From contig NZ_JAQPPK010000002.1 in NCBI RefSeq assembly GCF_029952445.1, positions 186,001 to 250,000 of the forward strand: a stretch of DNA of 64,000 nt, written 5' to 3'. Under the pieces are notes generated by a model. That model made no database searches, was not told the origin of the DNA, and saw only the letters and a list, made by a program, of their open reading frames with translations. The stretch is from Paenarthrobacter nitroguajacolicus. Its GTDB lineage: Bacteria > Actinomycetota > Actinomycetes > Actinomycetales > Micrococcaceae. The position numbers and the translations under genes are program-made. Position 1 is the stretch's first letter. Each line of letters begins with the position of its first letter. Positions 1-9,674 of the stretch are shown one piece after another.

Positions 1-1032
1 GCCGGCTTCTCCCACGCTGCCGCCAATGACGATCATGGACGGGTTCAGCAGGTTGACCACGGTCGCCAAGACGTCCCCGACATCGCGCCCGGCCTGTCGC
101 AGCGCCTGGATGGCCTGCAGGTTTCCCTCACCCACCAGGCGCAACACATCGGCTCCGTTGGCCGCTTCAAGCCCTTGCGTTTGCAGTTGGCGCGCGACGG
201 CGGGCCCTGAGGCGAGCGCTTCGAGGCACCCGTAGTTGCCGCAACGGCAAAGGACGTCATCCCCGCGCGGGACCCGGACGTGGCCGAGGTCGCCGGCGGT
301 GCCATTGGCGCCCCGCTGCAGCTCACCGCTGCTGATGATGCCAGCACCGATGCCGGTGGCGACTTTGATGAAGAGAAAGTTGTCGTGGTCCGGCCAGTAC
401 GCGGTCCGCTCACCGAGGGCCATGATGTTCACGTCGTTGTCCACCAATACGGGAACAGGCAGAGAGCGCTGGACGTAAGTGACGACGTCGAATCCGTCCC
501 AGCCCGGCATGATCGGCGGCTTCACGGGCCGTCCCGTGTCGTGTTCGACGGGACCGGGCAGGCCGATGCCCATGCCGGCGAGGTCGCCAAGTTCACGACC
601 GGCTTCGGTAAGCAGCTCACGGCCTGCGGAGACTACGCGACCCAGGACCGTTTCCGGCCCGTCGGCAACTTCCTGCTTCAGCCGGCGCTCGGCCAGGATA
701 CTGCCCCCGAGGTCGGTGACGGCAACAATCACGTGGGTAGCTCCGACGTCGACCGCCAGCACCACCCGCGCGGCGGGGTTGAAGGCAAAGCGCGACGGCG
801 GCCTGCCGCCACTGGAGGAGGCCTCGCCTGCGGGCCCAACGAGGCCAGAGCTGATGAGGGCGTCGATGCGGGACGCGACCGTGGATCGGGCGAGCCCGGT
901 GGTGACTGCGAGTTCGGCCCTGGTCCTGGCCCGGCCGTCGCGCAGGAGTTGGAAGAGGTCTCCAGCGCGGGAAAGACTGCCGGCCTCCAGGACGGAGGTC
1001 GATCCGGCGTCGTTTCCGGTGGCTGTGGTCAT
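1..1032 (-). CDS. ROK family transcriptional repressor (3' end beyond window)
   Basis: Probable sugar-responsive repressor of the divergent operon that begins at 1225. The N-terminus (about residues 20-65) reads as a winged helix-turn-helix with RTRAELAVTTGLARSTVASR. The ROK kinase-like domain follows, with VLAVDVGATHVIVAV near its start and the zinc-binding signature CRCGNYGCLEALASG near residue 257. About 344 residues are visible; ROK regulators are usually 380-410 long, so the last few dozen residues lie left of position 1. The ATG start is on the minus strand at 1032. ROK regulators typically bind a sugar or sugar phosphate; the ligand here is unknown but is probably the substrate or an intermediate of the adjacent operon. 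Confidence 0.9.
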   Translation of the reverse strand, partial: MTTATGNDAGSTSVLEAGSLSRAGDLFQLLRDGRARTRAELAVTTGLARSTVASRIDALISSGLVGPAGEASSSGGRPPSRFAFNPAARVVLAVDVGATHVIVAVTDLGGSILAERRLKQEVADGPETVLGRVVSAGRELLTEAGRELGDLAGMGIGLPGPVEHDTGRPVKPPIMPGWDGFDVVTYVQRSLPVPVLVDNDVNIMALGERTAYWPDHDNFLFIKVATGIGAGIISSGELQRGANGTAGDLGHVRVPRGDDVLCRCGNYGCLEALASGPAVARQLQTQGLEAANGADVLRLVGEGNLQAIQALRQAGRDVGDVLATVVNLLNPSMIVIGGSVGEAG

Positions 1033-1097
1033 GCCTTTAGTGATAGCACGCCGGAGTTATGCGTGTCATCTGCTGGAAGTTTGTCGATGGTTTTTCA

Positions 1098-1134
1098 ACT
1101 TTTGCTTGACGCTCGGCAAAAGTCCTTCTAAGTT
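1098..1134 (+). promoter_or_regulatory. Promoter with embedded inverted repeat upstream of the sugar operon
   Basis: A sigma-70-like promoter is visible: TTGACG at 1106-1111, a 17-nt spacer, and TAAGTT at 1129-1134. A perfect 8-bp inverted repeat, ACTTTTGC at 1098-1105 and GCAAAAGT at 1116-1123, brackets the -35 box. A repressor bound there would block polymerase, which suits the divergent ROK regulator. That assignment is inference; the repeat and promoter hexamers are seen directly. Confidence 0.5.
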
Positions 1135-1224
1135 GTGATCAGCAACACATCACGACAACCGATGCCCGGTATCGCCAGCATCGATCTCCCGCTCTTGATT
1201 CTGCTTACGAAGAGGTAACTGAAC

Positions 1225-2343
1225 TTGTCCAGCCACACAGACGCCGCCCGAACACTCGGGGTAGGCATTCTCGGCGCAGGCCCCGTCACCCAAGCCATCC
1301 ACCTGCCGTCCCTCGCACGACTCGGCGATCTCCTCACCGTCCGCCACATCATGGATGTTGACGCCTCCGTGGCAGAGTCAGTTGCAGCCCGGGTTGGCGC
1401 AACTCACAGCACCAGCATCGATGCCCTCCTCGGCGATCCTGCAGTGGACATCGTCGCCATCTGCAGCCCGCACCAGTTCCACGCTGAGCAAGTCATCGCC
1501 GCCTGCCGGGCAGGCAAGAAAGCCGTCCTTTGCGAGAAGCCCTTCGCCATGAACGCCGAGGAAGCCGCGCGCATCTCGGCCGTCAGCGAAGAAACCGGTG
1601 TGCCGATCATCGTAGGCGCCATGCACACGTTCGATCCCGGCTGGAGCGCCGCACAGGAACACTGGGACAACCTCCCGGACACCGCGCACACCATCCGCTC
1701 CTCGATCGTCCTGCCCCCGAACTCCCGGTTCGAGGACTTCGCCACGGAGATCATCACCCGGCCCGCAGGCGGTACGCCTGACTACTCCGATCCCGAGGTC
1801 ATCAAGCAGTCGCTCAAGGGCGGCATCATGGGCCTGGCCATCCATGATCTCCCCCTGGTCCGCCGTTTCACCCCGGACTTCAAGGACATCGAAGTCCTGG
1901 AGGCACGCATCGTCCGGCCCTTCGGCTACGTCATCTCGCTGCGCACGCCAACGCGGACCATCGAACTTCGCGCAGCCATGAACAACACGTGGAAGCCGGA
2001 ATGGAGCTTCGAAGCCCTTTCAGACCACGCGGCGCTCCGCATCGACTTCACCCCGTCCTATGTACAGGCCGGATCCGCGGTGGCCACCTTCAGCCGCGCC
2101 ACCGAATCCGGTCCCGAAACCACCATCCATGGCCCGTTCGAACACAACGGCTACGAGGGCGAATGGCGCGAACTTGCGGCCCTGGCGGCCGGAACCAAGC
2201 AGCCGCCATCGGCGCAAACCCTGATCGACGACCTCACCTTCGCCCTGGACATCGCCGACGCAACCCTGGCCGCCGTCGACGCCCAGCTGACTGGCGACAC
2301 CCAACCGACCACCCAGCCCGCACGCGAAGGAGCCCACGCATGA
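1225..2343 (+). CDS. Gfo/Idh/MocA family oxidoreductase
   Basis: NAD(P)-dependent sugar/polyol dehydrogenase of 372 residues. The N-terminal Rossmann motif GILGAGPVTQAIHLPSL starts at residue 14, and the family signature CEKPFAMN lies near residue 102, where the EKP lysine is normally catalytic. The C-terminal half is the mixed beta-sheet substrate domain. The start is TTG at 1225 with AGAGG 9 nt upstream. It is the first gene of the operon, and its stop overlaps the start of the next gene (ATGA), implying translational coupling. Substrate unknown; the family covers inositols, glycosides, anhydrosugars and aldoses. Confidence 0.85.
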   Translation: MSSHTDAARTLGVGILGAGPVTQAIHLPSLARLGDLLTVRHIMDVDASVAESVAARVGATHSTSIDALLGDPAVDIVAICSPHQFHAEQVIAACRAGKKAVLCEKPFAMNAEEAARISAVSEETGVPIIVGAMHTFDPGWSAAQEHWDNLPDTAHTIRSSIVLPPNSRFEDFATEIITRPAGGTPDYSDPEVIKQSLKGGIMGLAIHDLPLVRRFTPDFKDIEVLEARIVRPFGYVISLRTPTRTIELRAAMNNTWKPEWSFEALSDHAALRIDFTPSYVQAGSAVATFSRATESGPETTIHGPFEHNGYEGEWRELAALAAGTKQPPSAQTLIDDLTFALDIADATLAAVDAQLTGDTQPTTQPAREGAHA

Positions 2344-3143
2344 TTGGGCACAAGCAGTACACCGTCCGCGCCACACCTGCCGCGCAGGAAGCCGGCGCCG
2401 TAGCCTTGGCCGTCGCGTCCCTCCCGGAGTCCTTCGGGCCCGCAACCGAGGGCGCCGCCGACATTCAGGTGATCGACGGCCAGTCCGGCTGGAGCACCCA
2501 AGCGCAGCAAGCGATCGACGGCGGTGCCCGCGGCATCGTGGTGGTGAACCCGGCGCCGGAAAACACCGACCGGCTCCAGTCAGCGGCCGGGAAAGCCCGC
2601 ACTGTAGTGGTCCTGGACCAGCGCTGGGCTTCAAGCCCTGCTGTTCCTGGCGCAGAGGACGCAGTCCGCTCCATGGCCGGCCGCGCCGCCGTCCTGGACA
2701 GCGTGGCCACAGCTGGGGTGGGAACCGACTCAGCCGAGTTGCTCGCAGACCATCTTGCCGCCGTCGTACGCGTTGCCGGACCGCTTGCGAACCTCCGCAT
2801 CCTGGCCCGCGGACCGCACGGTTACACGGCGACGGCGGTACTGGCCAACGATGCACCGGCAGCCCTGCAGGGTGCCATTTCGAGCGCGCGGCCGGCGGGC
2901 GTGAACGTCACCCTGTTGACCGACGACGGCGGGGTCACCGTGACGCTGCCCGAACCGGTGGCTGCCTGGCCTGCAACGGTCAAAGTCACCGGGCCACAGG
3001 GGGAACTGATTCTCCCAACGATCTACGAATCCGCCCACCGCGCCACGTGGCGCCGGCTCAAGGAACACCTCGACGCCGGCACCCTCCCCGCCGACCTGCA
3101 TCGCTTCGCGGCGCTGACGGCAGCCATCACAGCCCTGAACTGA
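2340..3143 (+). CDS. Unrecognised protein coupled to a Gfo/Idh/MocA dehydrogenase
   Basis: A 267-residue cytoplasmic protein with no signal peptide or membrane segment. It starts at the ATG overlapping the stop of the upstream dehydrogenase. I do not recognise a named family. The first half alternates strand and helix, for example GARGIVVVNPAPENTDRL followed by RTVVVLDQRW, which resembles the central part of a Gfo/Idh Rossmann domain without its glycine-rich NAD motif or the EKP signature. The end, with LILPTIYESAHRATWRRL, resembles the C-terminal strands of that family. It may be a cofactor-less partner subunit of the dehydrogenase; this is inference only. Confidence 0.55.
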   Translation: MIGHKQYTVRATPAAQEAGAVALAVASLPESFGPATEGAADIQVIDGQSGWSTQAQQAIDGGARGIVVVNPAPENTDRLQSAAGKARTVVVLDQRWASSPAVPGAEDAVRSMAGRAAVLDSVATAGVGTDSAELLADHLAAVVRVAGPLANLRILARGPHGYTATAVLANDAPAALQGAISSARPAGVNVTLLTDDGGVTVTLPEPVAAWPATVKVTGPQGELILPTIYESAHRATWRRLKEHLDAGTLPADLHRFAALTAAITALN

Positions 3144-3272
3144 GTCCCACCGTTTTTGTCCCACCGTTCCACAGCATTACCCAGCCATTCAGTACGCATT
3201 ACCCCACTCAAAGTTGAGCTGGACCGGTACACCAACGCAGAGTCAGCGTTTCCGGTCCCGAAAGGAATCATC

Positions 3273-4592
3273 ATGAATGTTCAGTCCGCAGCCAACCGTT
3301 CCTTCTCCCGCCGCGGTTTCCTCGGCCTGACAGCTGCCGCTGCCTCAGTGCCGCTGCTCGCCGCTTGCGGTGGCGGCTCAGCCAGCCAGGGCGGGGGTGG
3401 CGCTGGCGGAACGCTCAAGTTCTGGGACATGCCGTGGGCAACACCGGCCTACAACGACGCCGCGAAGAAGATCGCTGAAGGCTTCTCCGGAGCCAACAGC
3501 AAGGCCACTTACCAGATCATCCAGTGGAACAACTTCTACCAGACCTTCTCCTCGGCCATCGCGTCCAAGACCGGCCCCGCAGTGTCCACCGGTGGCGGTT
3601 TCCAGGCGTTCCAGTTTGAGCAGCAAGGCCAGATCGCGTACGCGGACAAGGTCATTGAAAAGCTGAAGTCCAACGGACAGTTCGACGACTTCCTGCCCGG
3701 CGTACTGGAGCCGTTCAAGACCGACAAGGGCTATGTTGCTGTTCCGTGGCAGCTGGACATGCGTCCGCTCTGGTACCGCAAGTCCTTGTTCGAGAAGGCC
3801 GGCGTGGAAGTCCCCAAGGACTGGGCCTCCCTTCTCGAGGCCGGCAAGAAGCTGAAGACCATCGGTGCGTTCGGCTTCGCCACGGGTTCCGGCGCCGGCA
3901 ACAACATCGGCAATCACTCCATGATCCTCATGATGATCAACAACGGTGGCGGCGTCTTCACCAAGGATGGCCAGCTGGATGTCATGAACGACCGCAACGT
4001 GGAGGCCATCGAGTACATGCTCGAGCTGGTTTCCAACGGCATCATCGATCCCGCTGCCGTCAGCTACACCACGGACAACCTGAACGCCCAGTGGAAGGAC
4101 GGCAAGGCAGCCTTCGGCCCGTACGTCTTGGGTGTTCCCGAGCGCGTCGGCGATACCTCCGGCGACATCGTGGTGGCCAGCCCCATTGCCGGACCCCACG
4201 GCGACAAGACAGCCTTGGTCTTCCCGAACAACATCATGATGTACACCAACACTCCCTCGCAGGACGCCTCCGAGGAATTCCTGGTCTACTACCTGGGCCA
4301 GCTCAAGAACCTCTGGCAGCAGAAGCTCATGAACGCCCTTCCGGTCTTCAAGTCCATCACCGAGCTTCCCGAGTTCACCTCCGACGCCAACAACGTCAAA
4401 GTGGTCAACGAATACGTGCCGATCGCCAAGACCTTCGCTTCTCAGGGCACCGCCCTCAGCGCTGACCTTGCTGCCCTCGACGGCGGCCAGGCCTTGAACC
4501 AGTTCACCCAGACCGTGCTGACGGGCAAGACTGACGCCAAGTCCGCACTGCAGGCTTTCGAGACCGGCCTCAAGTCCGTCCTGAAGAAGTAG
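3273..4592 (+). CDS. ABC transporter sugar-binding lipoprotein (family 1)
   Basis: Extracellular solute-binding component of a carbohydrate ABC importer, 439 residues. The N-terminus has a Tat-like motif SRRGFLGLTAAAAS followed by a lipobox LLAAC, so it is probably exported folded and anchored by a lipidated cysteine. I chose the ATG at 3273 because AAAGGA lies 6 nt upstream and the signal peptide then has a normal length; the in-frame ATG at 3156 would add an implausible leader. The two permease genes follow directly. No ATPase gene is in the cluster, so a shared MsiK-type ATPase elsewhere is likely, as is common in actinobacteria. Confidence 0.9.
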   Translation: MNVQSAANRSFSRRGFLGLTAAAASVPLLAACGGGSASQGGGGAGGTLKFWDMPWATPAYNDAAKKIAEGFSGANSKATYQIIQWNNFYQTFSSAIASKTGPAVSTGGGFQAFQFEQQGQIAYADKVIEKLKSNGQFDDFLPGVLEPFKTDKGYVAVPWQLDMRPLWYRKSLFEKAGVEVPKDWASLLEAGKKLKTIGAFGFATGSGAGNNIGNHSMILMMINNGGGVFTKDGQLDVMNDRNVEAIEYMLELVSNGIIDPAAVSYTTDNLNAQWKDGKAAFGPYVLGVPERVGDTSGDIVVASPIAGPHGDKTALVFPNNIMMYTNTPSQDASEEFLVYYLGQLKNLWQQKLMNALPVFKSITELPEFTSDANNVKVVNEYVPIAKTFASQGTALSADLAALDGGQALNQFTQTVLTGKTDAKSALQAFETGLKSVLKK

Positions 4593-4603
4593 GCGCCGGC
4601 ACC

Positions 4604-5566
4604 ATGTCCTCTACAACAGCACCGTCCGGCCTTGCCCGGGCCCGCAAGGGGCTTGCCCCCGGCGGGTCCGGGGGCGGGGCCCGAAACCGCAAGAGCAAAC
4701 TGTCGGCCCAGACATCCAGGACATTTTTCTGGCTGCTGCTGCCCTCGGTCATCCTGCTCGTCCTCATCCACGGCTACCCGCTCTTCCAGGCCGGCGTCCA
4801 GGCCACCCACGACGGAAACCTGATCCAAACCGGCGACTTCGTGGGCATCGAAAACTTCCAGCAGGTCCTTGCCTCACCGGCGTTCTGGAAGGCCGCACAG
4901 TTCACGCTGCTGTTCACGATTGTTGGCGTGTTCGGATCCTGGGCCGTGGGCCTTGGCCTGGCTTTGCTGCTCCGCACCAAGATCCCCGCCGGCGGCACCT
5001 TCAAGGTCCTCCTGCTCCTCCCGTGGGTGGTCCCGATCGTAGTGTCCTCCACGGCTTGGAACTGGCTGGTAGCTACCCCGGACAGCCTTATCCCGTCCAT
5101 CTTCCGAAACCTCGGACTGGGCACCCCGCTGTTCCTGGCAGACCCCACCCTGGCAGCGGTGACTGTCATGATCTTCAAGGTCTGGGTCAGCTTCCCCTTC
5201 ATGATGATGATGACCTCAGCTGCCCTGGCGTCCGTTGACTCCACGGTCTACGAGGCGGCCAACATGGACGGCGCCTCCCGCTTCCAGCAGTTCACGCAAA
5301 TTACCTTGCCGCTGATCGCCCGCTCCACGTATATCTCGTGGATCCTCATGACGATCTTCTGCGTCAACGACTTCCCCACCATCTACCTGCTTACCGGCGG
5401 CGGACCCGTTGATGCCACCACCTCCCTGGTGGTCCTCGCCTACCGCACCGTCTTCCAGGACTTCGCAACAGGTCCCGGCGTAGCCATCGCCTTCCTCATG
5501 ACCATCACCTTGGTAATCGTCTCGGTCATCCTGTACCGCCAGATCCGAAAGTCGAGCGTCGAATAA
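4604..5566 (+). CDS. ABC sugar transporter permease (MalF type)
   Basis: Inner-membrane permease of 320 residues with about six hydrophobic segments, starting with FFWLLLPSVILLVLIHGYPL near residue 45. The EAA loop near residue 220 reads YEAANMDGASRFQQFTQITLP, the contact site for the ATPase. The N-terminal 40 residues are basic, Gly/Pro-rich and cytoplasmic. It follows the binding protein by 11 nt, and its stop overlaps the start of the second permease by one base (TAATG). Confidence 0.9.
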   Translation: MSSTTAPSGLARARKGLAPGGSGGGARNRKSKLSAQTSRTFFWLLLPSVILLVLIHGYPLFQAGVQATHDGNLIQTGDFVGIENFQQVLASPAFWKAAQFTLLFTIVGVFGSWAVGLGLALLLRTKIPAGGTFKVLLLLPWVVPIVVSSTAWNWLVATPDSLIPSIFRNLGLGTPLFLADPTLAAVTVMIFKVWVSFPFMMMMTSAALASVDSTVYEAANMDGASRFQQFTQITLPLIARSTYISWILMTIFCVNDFPTIYLLTGGGPVDATTSLVVLAYRTVFQDFATGPGVAIAFLMTITLVIVSVILYRQIRKSSVE

Positions 5567-6459
5567 TGAGCGCAGTACTTCACGCCCACCCCGAGTCCGG
5601 GCCCGCACTCGGCGTCGCCAACACCGGCAAGGCCCGCCGCGTCCTCTCCGACGCCGGCATGCGTGGTCGCTGGTGGCGCTTCGCCCTGATCCTGGCCATC
5701 ACGGCGATCGTCCTGATCCCCATCATGGTCACCGTCATCCTGGCCCTGACCCCGGCACCGAACAGCACCACGACCGGCCTGACCTTGGAGAACATCACCG
5801 GCGTCTTCAGCAAAACCCTCGCCGGCGTCTGGCTGCAGAACAGCCTCATCACCACGTTGTCCACCGTTGTGGTCTCCGTAGCCGTTGCGGCACCTGCCGG
5901 GTACGTCCTCTCCCGCGGCCGTTCCAAAGCAGTCTCCGGCTACTCGCTGCTGCTCTTCGTCATGCAGTCCCTGCCCATCATCACTTCCGTGGTGCCGCTG
6001 TTCATCCTCTTCGCCGCCATGGGACTTGTGGACAACCTGATGGGCCTGACCATCATCTACGTCGGTTCCACCATGACGGTTGCCACTTGGATGATGGCCG
6101 CCTACTTCGACTCCATCCCCATCAGCCTTGAGGAAGCTTCCTGGATTGATGGCTGCTCCGTGTTCGGGTCCTTCACCAAGGTGGTCCTCCGGAACTCCCT
6201 GCCCGGCGTCCTCTCCACCGCTATCTTCGCGTTCCTGCTGGCCTGGAACGATTACCTGGTAGCCATCGTGTTCCTGCGCTCCAACGAGATCTTCACCCTC
6301 CCCATGGGCGTCCAGTCCTTCTTCCAGCAAAACCTCACCGACTGGTCCGGAGTCATGGCCTTGGCCGTGATCATGATGCTCCCGCCGATCATCGTCTTCG
6401 CCGCCCTGAACAAGTACTTCAGCGTGGGCGGCATCGGCGGATCCCTCGCCGGCAGGTAG
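5566..6459 (+). CDS. ABC sugar transporter permease (MalG type)
   Basis: Second permease of the importer, 297 residues with six predicted membrane segments. The EAA loop reads SLEEASWIDGCSVFGSF. It ends with the short KYFSVGGIGGSLAGR tail typical of MalG-type subunits. It overlaps the preceding permease gene by one base, so the two are probably made in equal amounts. Confidence 0.9.
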   Translation: MSAVLHAHPESGPALGVANTGKARRVLSDAGMRGRWWRFALILAITAIVLIPIMVTVILALTPAPNSTTTGLTLENITGVFSKTLAGVWLQNSLITTLSTVVVSVAVAAPAGYVLSRGRSKAVSGYSLLLFVMQSLPIITSVVPLFILFAAMGLVDNLMGLTIIYVGSTMTVATWMMAAYFDSIPISLEEASWIDGCSVFGSFTKVVLRNSLPGVLSTAIFAFLLAWNDYLVAIVFLRSNEIFTLPMGVQSFFQQNLTDWSGVMALAVIMMLPPIIVFAALNKYFSVGGIGGSLAGR

Positions 6460-6521
6460 CTCCAGCCAGACTGTCTTTGAGAACACTGTCCTAAAGAACC
6501 GAAACACCACAAAGGAATCCC

Positions 6522-7283
6522 ATGTCTTACTCACTCCAGCTGTACACGCTCCGCAACGCCATCGCCGAGGACCTGCCGGGAACCATCAAGAAGGTTGCCG
6601 GGATCGGCTACACCCAGGTTGAGCCGTACAACTTCGTGGCCACCGCAGCAGAGCTCGGAACGGCCCTGAAGGAGAATGGACTCACGGCTCCTTCCGGCCA
6701 CGCACCGCTTCTGAGCCAGGACCAGGACGAGATCTTCGCGGCCGCCAAGGAACTGGGCATTACTACCGTGATCGATCCCTACCTCCCCGCCGAGCACTGG
6801 CAGGACGCCGAAACCATCCAGGCCACCGCGGCCAAGCTCAACGCGGCCGCGAAGAAGGGTGCTGAATACGGCATCCGGGTTGGCTACCACAACCACGCCT
6901 GGGAGCTGGAGTCCACCATTGAAGGCACCACCGCACTGGAGTATTTCGAAGGCCTGCTGGATCCGGAACTGGTTCTTGAGGTAGACACGTACTGGGCAGC
7001 CGTTGGTGGCCAGGACCCGGTGGAACTGCTGGCCCGCCTGGGTGACCGAGTGAAATTCATCCACATCAAGGACGGCCCCGCCACGACCGATATCAAGGCA
7101 CAGCAGCCCGCCGGCCAGGGCACCATCCCGGTCCTGGACGTGATCGCCGCCGCCAAGTCCCTGGAAGTCGGAGTGGTGGAATTCGATGACTATTCCGGTG
7201 ACATTTTCCAAGGCATCACCGAATCCCTGAACTACCTGACCGCCGCTGCCAGCACCGCACAGACTGAAGGAGCCAAGGCATGA
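6522..7283 (+). CDS. Sugar phosphate isomerase/epimerase-like TIM-barrel protein
   Basis: A 253-residue xylose-isomerase-like TIM barrel (AP endonuclease 2 family). Visible metal-site and barrel motifs are GYTQVEPYNF near residue 30, VGYHNHAWEL near 125, VLEVDTYWA near 155 and VKFIHIKDGP near 180; the His, Glu and Asp residues there are the usual divalent-metal ligands. AAAGGA precedes the ATG by 7 nt. It overlaps the next dehydrogenase gene by 4 bases. In analogous operons such proteins isomerise or cleave 3-keto sugars made by Gfo/Idh partners; the reaction here is inference. Confidence 0.8.
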   Translation: MSYSLQLYTLRNAIAEDLPGTIKKVAGIGYTQVEPYNFVATAAELGTALKENGLTAPSGHAPLLSQDQDEIFAAAKELGITTVIDPYLPAEHWQDAETIQATAAKLNAAAKKGAEYGIRVGYHNHAWELESTIEGTTALEYFEGLLDPELVLEVDTYWAAVGGQDPVELLARLGDRVKFIHIKDGPATTDIKAQQPAGQGTIPVLDVIAAAKSLEVGVVEFDDYSGDIFQGITESLNYLTAAASTAQTEGAKA

Positions 7284-8401
7284 GCTTCACCCCTTCTACC
7301 CGCAAGGGCCCGGTTGGCGTCGCCGTCATCGGTGCGGGCAACATCAGCAAGCAGTACCTGGACAACCTCACCACGTTCCCGGACCTGAAGGTCCTGGTGA
7401 TCGCGGACCTGTTCGTCGAGGCCGCCGAGGCCCGCGCCAAGGAATACAACATTCCCGAGTTCGGCGCCCCGGAGCTGGCACTGAACCATCCCGACGTCGA
7501 AATCATCGTGAACCTGACCATCCCGGCGGCGCACGTGGAGGTGGCCACCGCCGCCGTGAACGCGGGCAAGCACGTGTGGACCGAAAAGCCGTTCTCGCTG
7601 GACCGCGAATCGGGCCTGGGCTTGCTCAAGGCAGCCGACGCCGCAGGCATCCGGCTCGGCACGGCCCCGGACACGTTCCTCGGCGCGGGCCTGCAGACGG
7701 CACGCCGCATCATCGAACGCGGTGATATCGGCACCCCACTGACCGGCATGACCACATTCCAGACCCCCGGTCCGGAGTCCTGGCACCCGAACCCCGCGTT
7801 CTTGTTCCAGCACGGCGCCGGTCCGCTGTTCGATATGGGCCCGTACTACCTCACCGCACTGATCCAGACCTTCGGATCGATCCGCAAGGTGGCCGCCGTC
7901 GGCTCCTCCGCCAAAGCCACCCGCGTGATCGGTTCCGGTCCCAAGGCCGGAGAGGAATTCGCCGTCGAAGTCCCCACGCACGTCTCCGCGATGGCGCAGT
8001 TCGAGGGCGGCCAGTCCAGCCACAGCGTCTTCTCCTTCGAGTCACCGCGGTTGCGGATGGGCTTCGTGGAGATAACCGGCACCGAAGCCACGCTGTCCCT
8101 TCCGGACCCGAACTATTTCGACGGCGACCTGAAGCTCTGGCGACCGGGCGCGGAAGAACCCGAGATCATTGCCGCGACGGGTCCCGCCCAAGGCCGTGGC
8201 CTCGGCGTGCTGGACATGGCCCGGGCCCTCCGCGCCGGGACCGCCCATCGAGCCACCGGCGACCTCGCCTACCACGTGCTGGATTCCATGGTCTCGATCG
8301 CCGAGTCCGTGGAGTCGGGCTCGTTCGTGGACGTCACCAGCAACGCACCTGTTTCGGCGGCCCTCCCTGAGGACTGGGCACCCGAAACAGCAACGCTCTA
8401 G
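7280..8401 (+). CDS. Gfo/Idh/MocA family oxidoreductase
   Basis: A 373-residue NAD(P)-dependent dehydrogenase. The Rossmann motif VAVIGAGNISKQYLDNL is near residue 15 and the signature TEKPFSLDRE near 100. The substrate domain holds LFDMGPYYLTALIQTFG, the GP-x-x-H/Y-type helix of the family. Translationally coupled to the preceding isomerase-like gene (ATGA overlap). Second of four such dehydrogenases in the region. Confidence 0.88.
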   Translation: MSFTPSTRKGPVGVAVIGAGNISKQYLDNLTTFPDLKVLVIADLFVEAAEARAKEYNIPEFGAPELALNHPDVEIIVNLTIPAAHVEVATAAVNAGKHVWTEKPFSLDRESGLGLLKAADAAGIRLGTAPDTFLGAGLQTARRIIERGDIGTPLTGMTTFQTPGPESWHPNPAFLFQHGAGPLFDMGPYYLTALIQTFGSIRKVAAVGSSAKATRVIGSGPKAGEEFAVEVPTHVSAMAQFEGGQSSHSVFSFESPRLRMGFVEITGTEATLSLPDPNYFDGDLKLWRPGAEEPEIIAATGPAQGRGLGVLDMARALRAGTAHRATGDLAYHVLDSMVSIAESVESGSFVDVTSNAPVSAALPEDWAPETATL

Positions 8402-8431
8402 CACGCAAGGCGATAGAAAGAGACTGAAACC

Positions 8432-9673
<1,242 letters not shown>

Positions 9674-9674
9674 C

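Noticed and set aside
3156-4592. Binding-protein gene starting at 3156
   Set aside because: The first 39 residues look non-coding and would bury the signal peptide; ATG at 3273 has AAAGGA upstream.
5440-6534. Minus-strand 364-residue frame opposite the permeases
   Set aside because: Gly/Asp/His-rich composition is the shadow of the permease codons; no recognisable motif.
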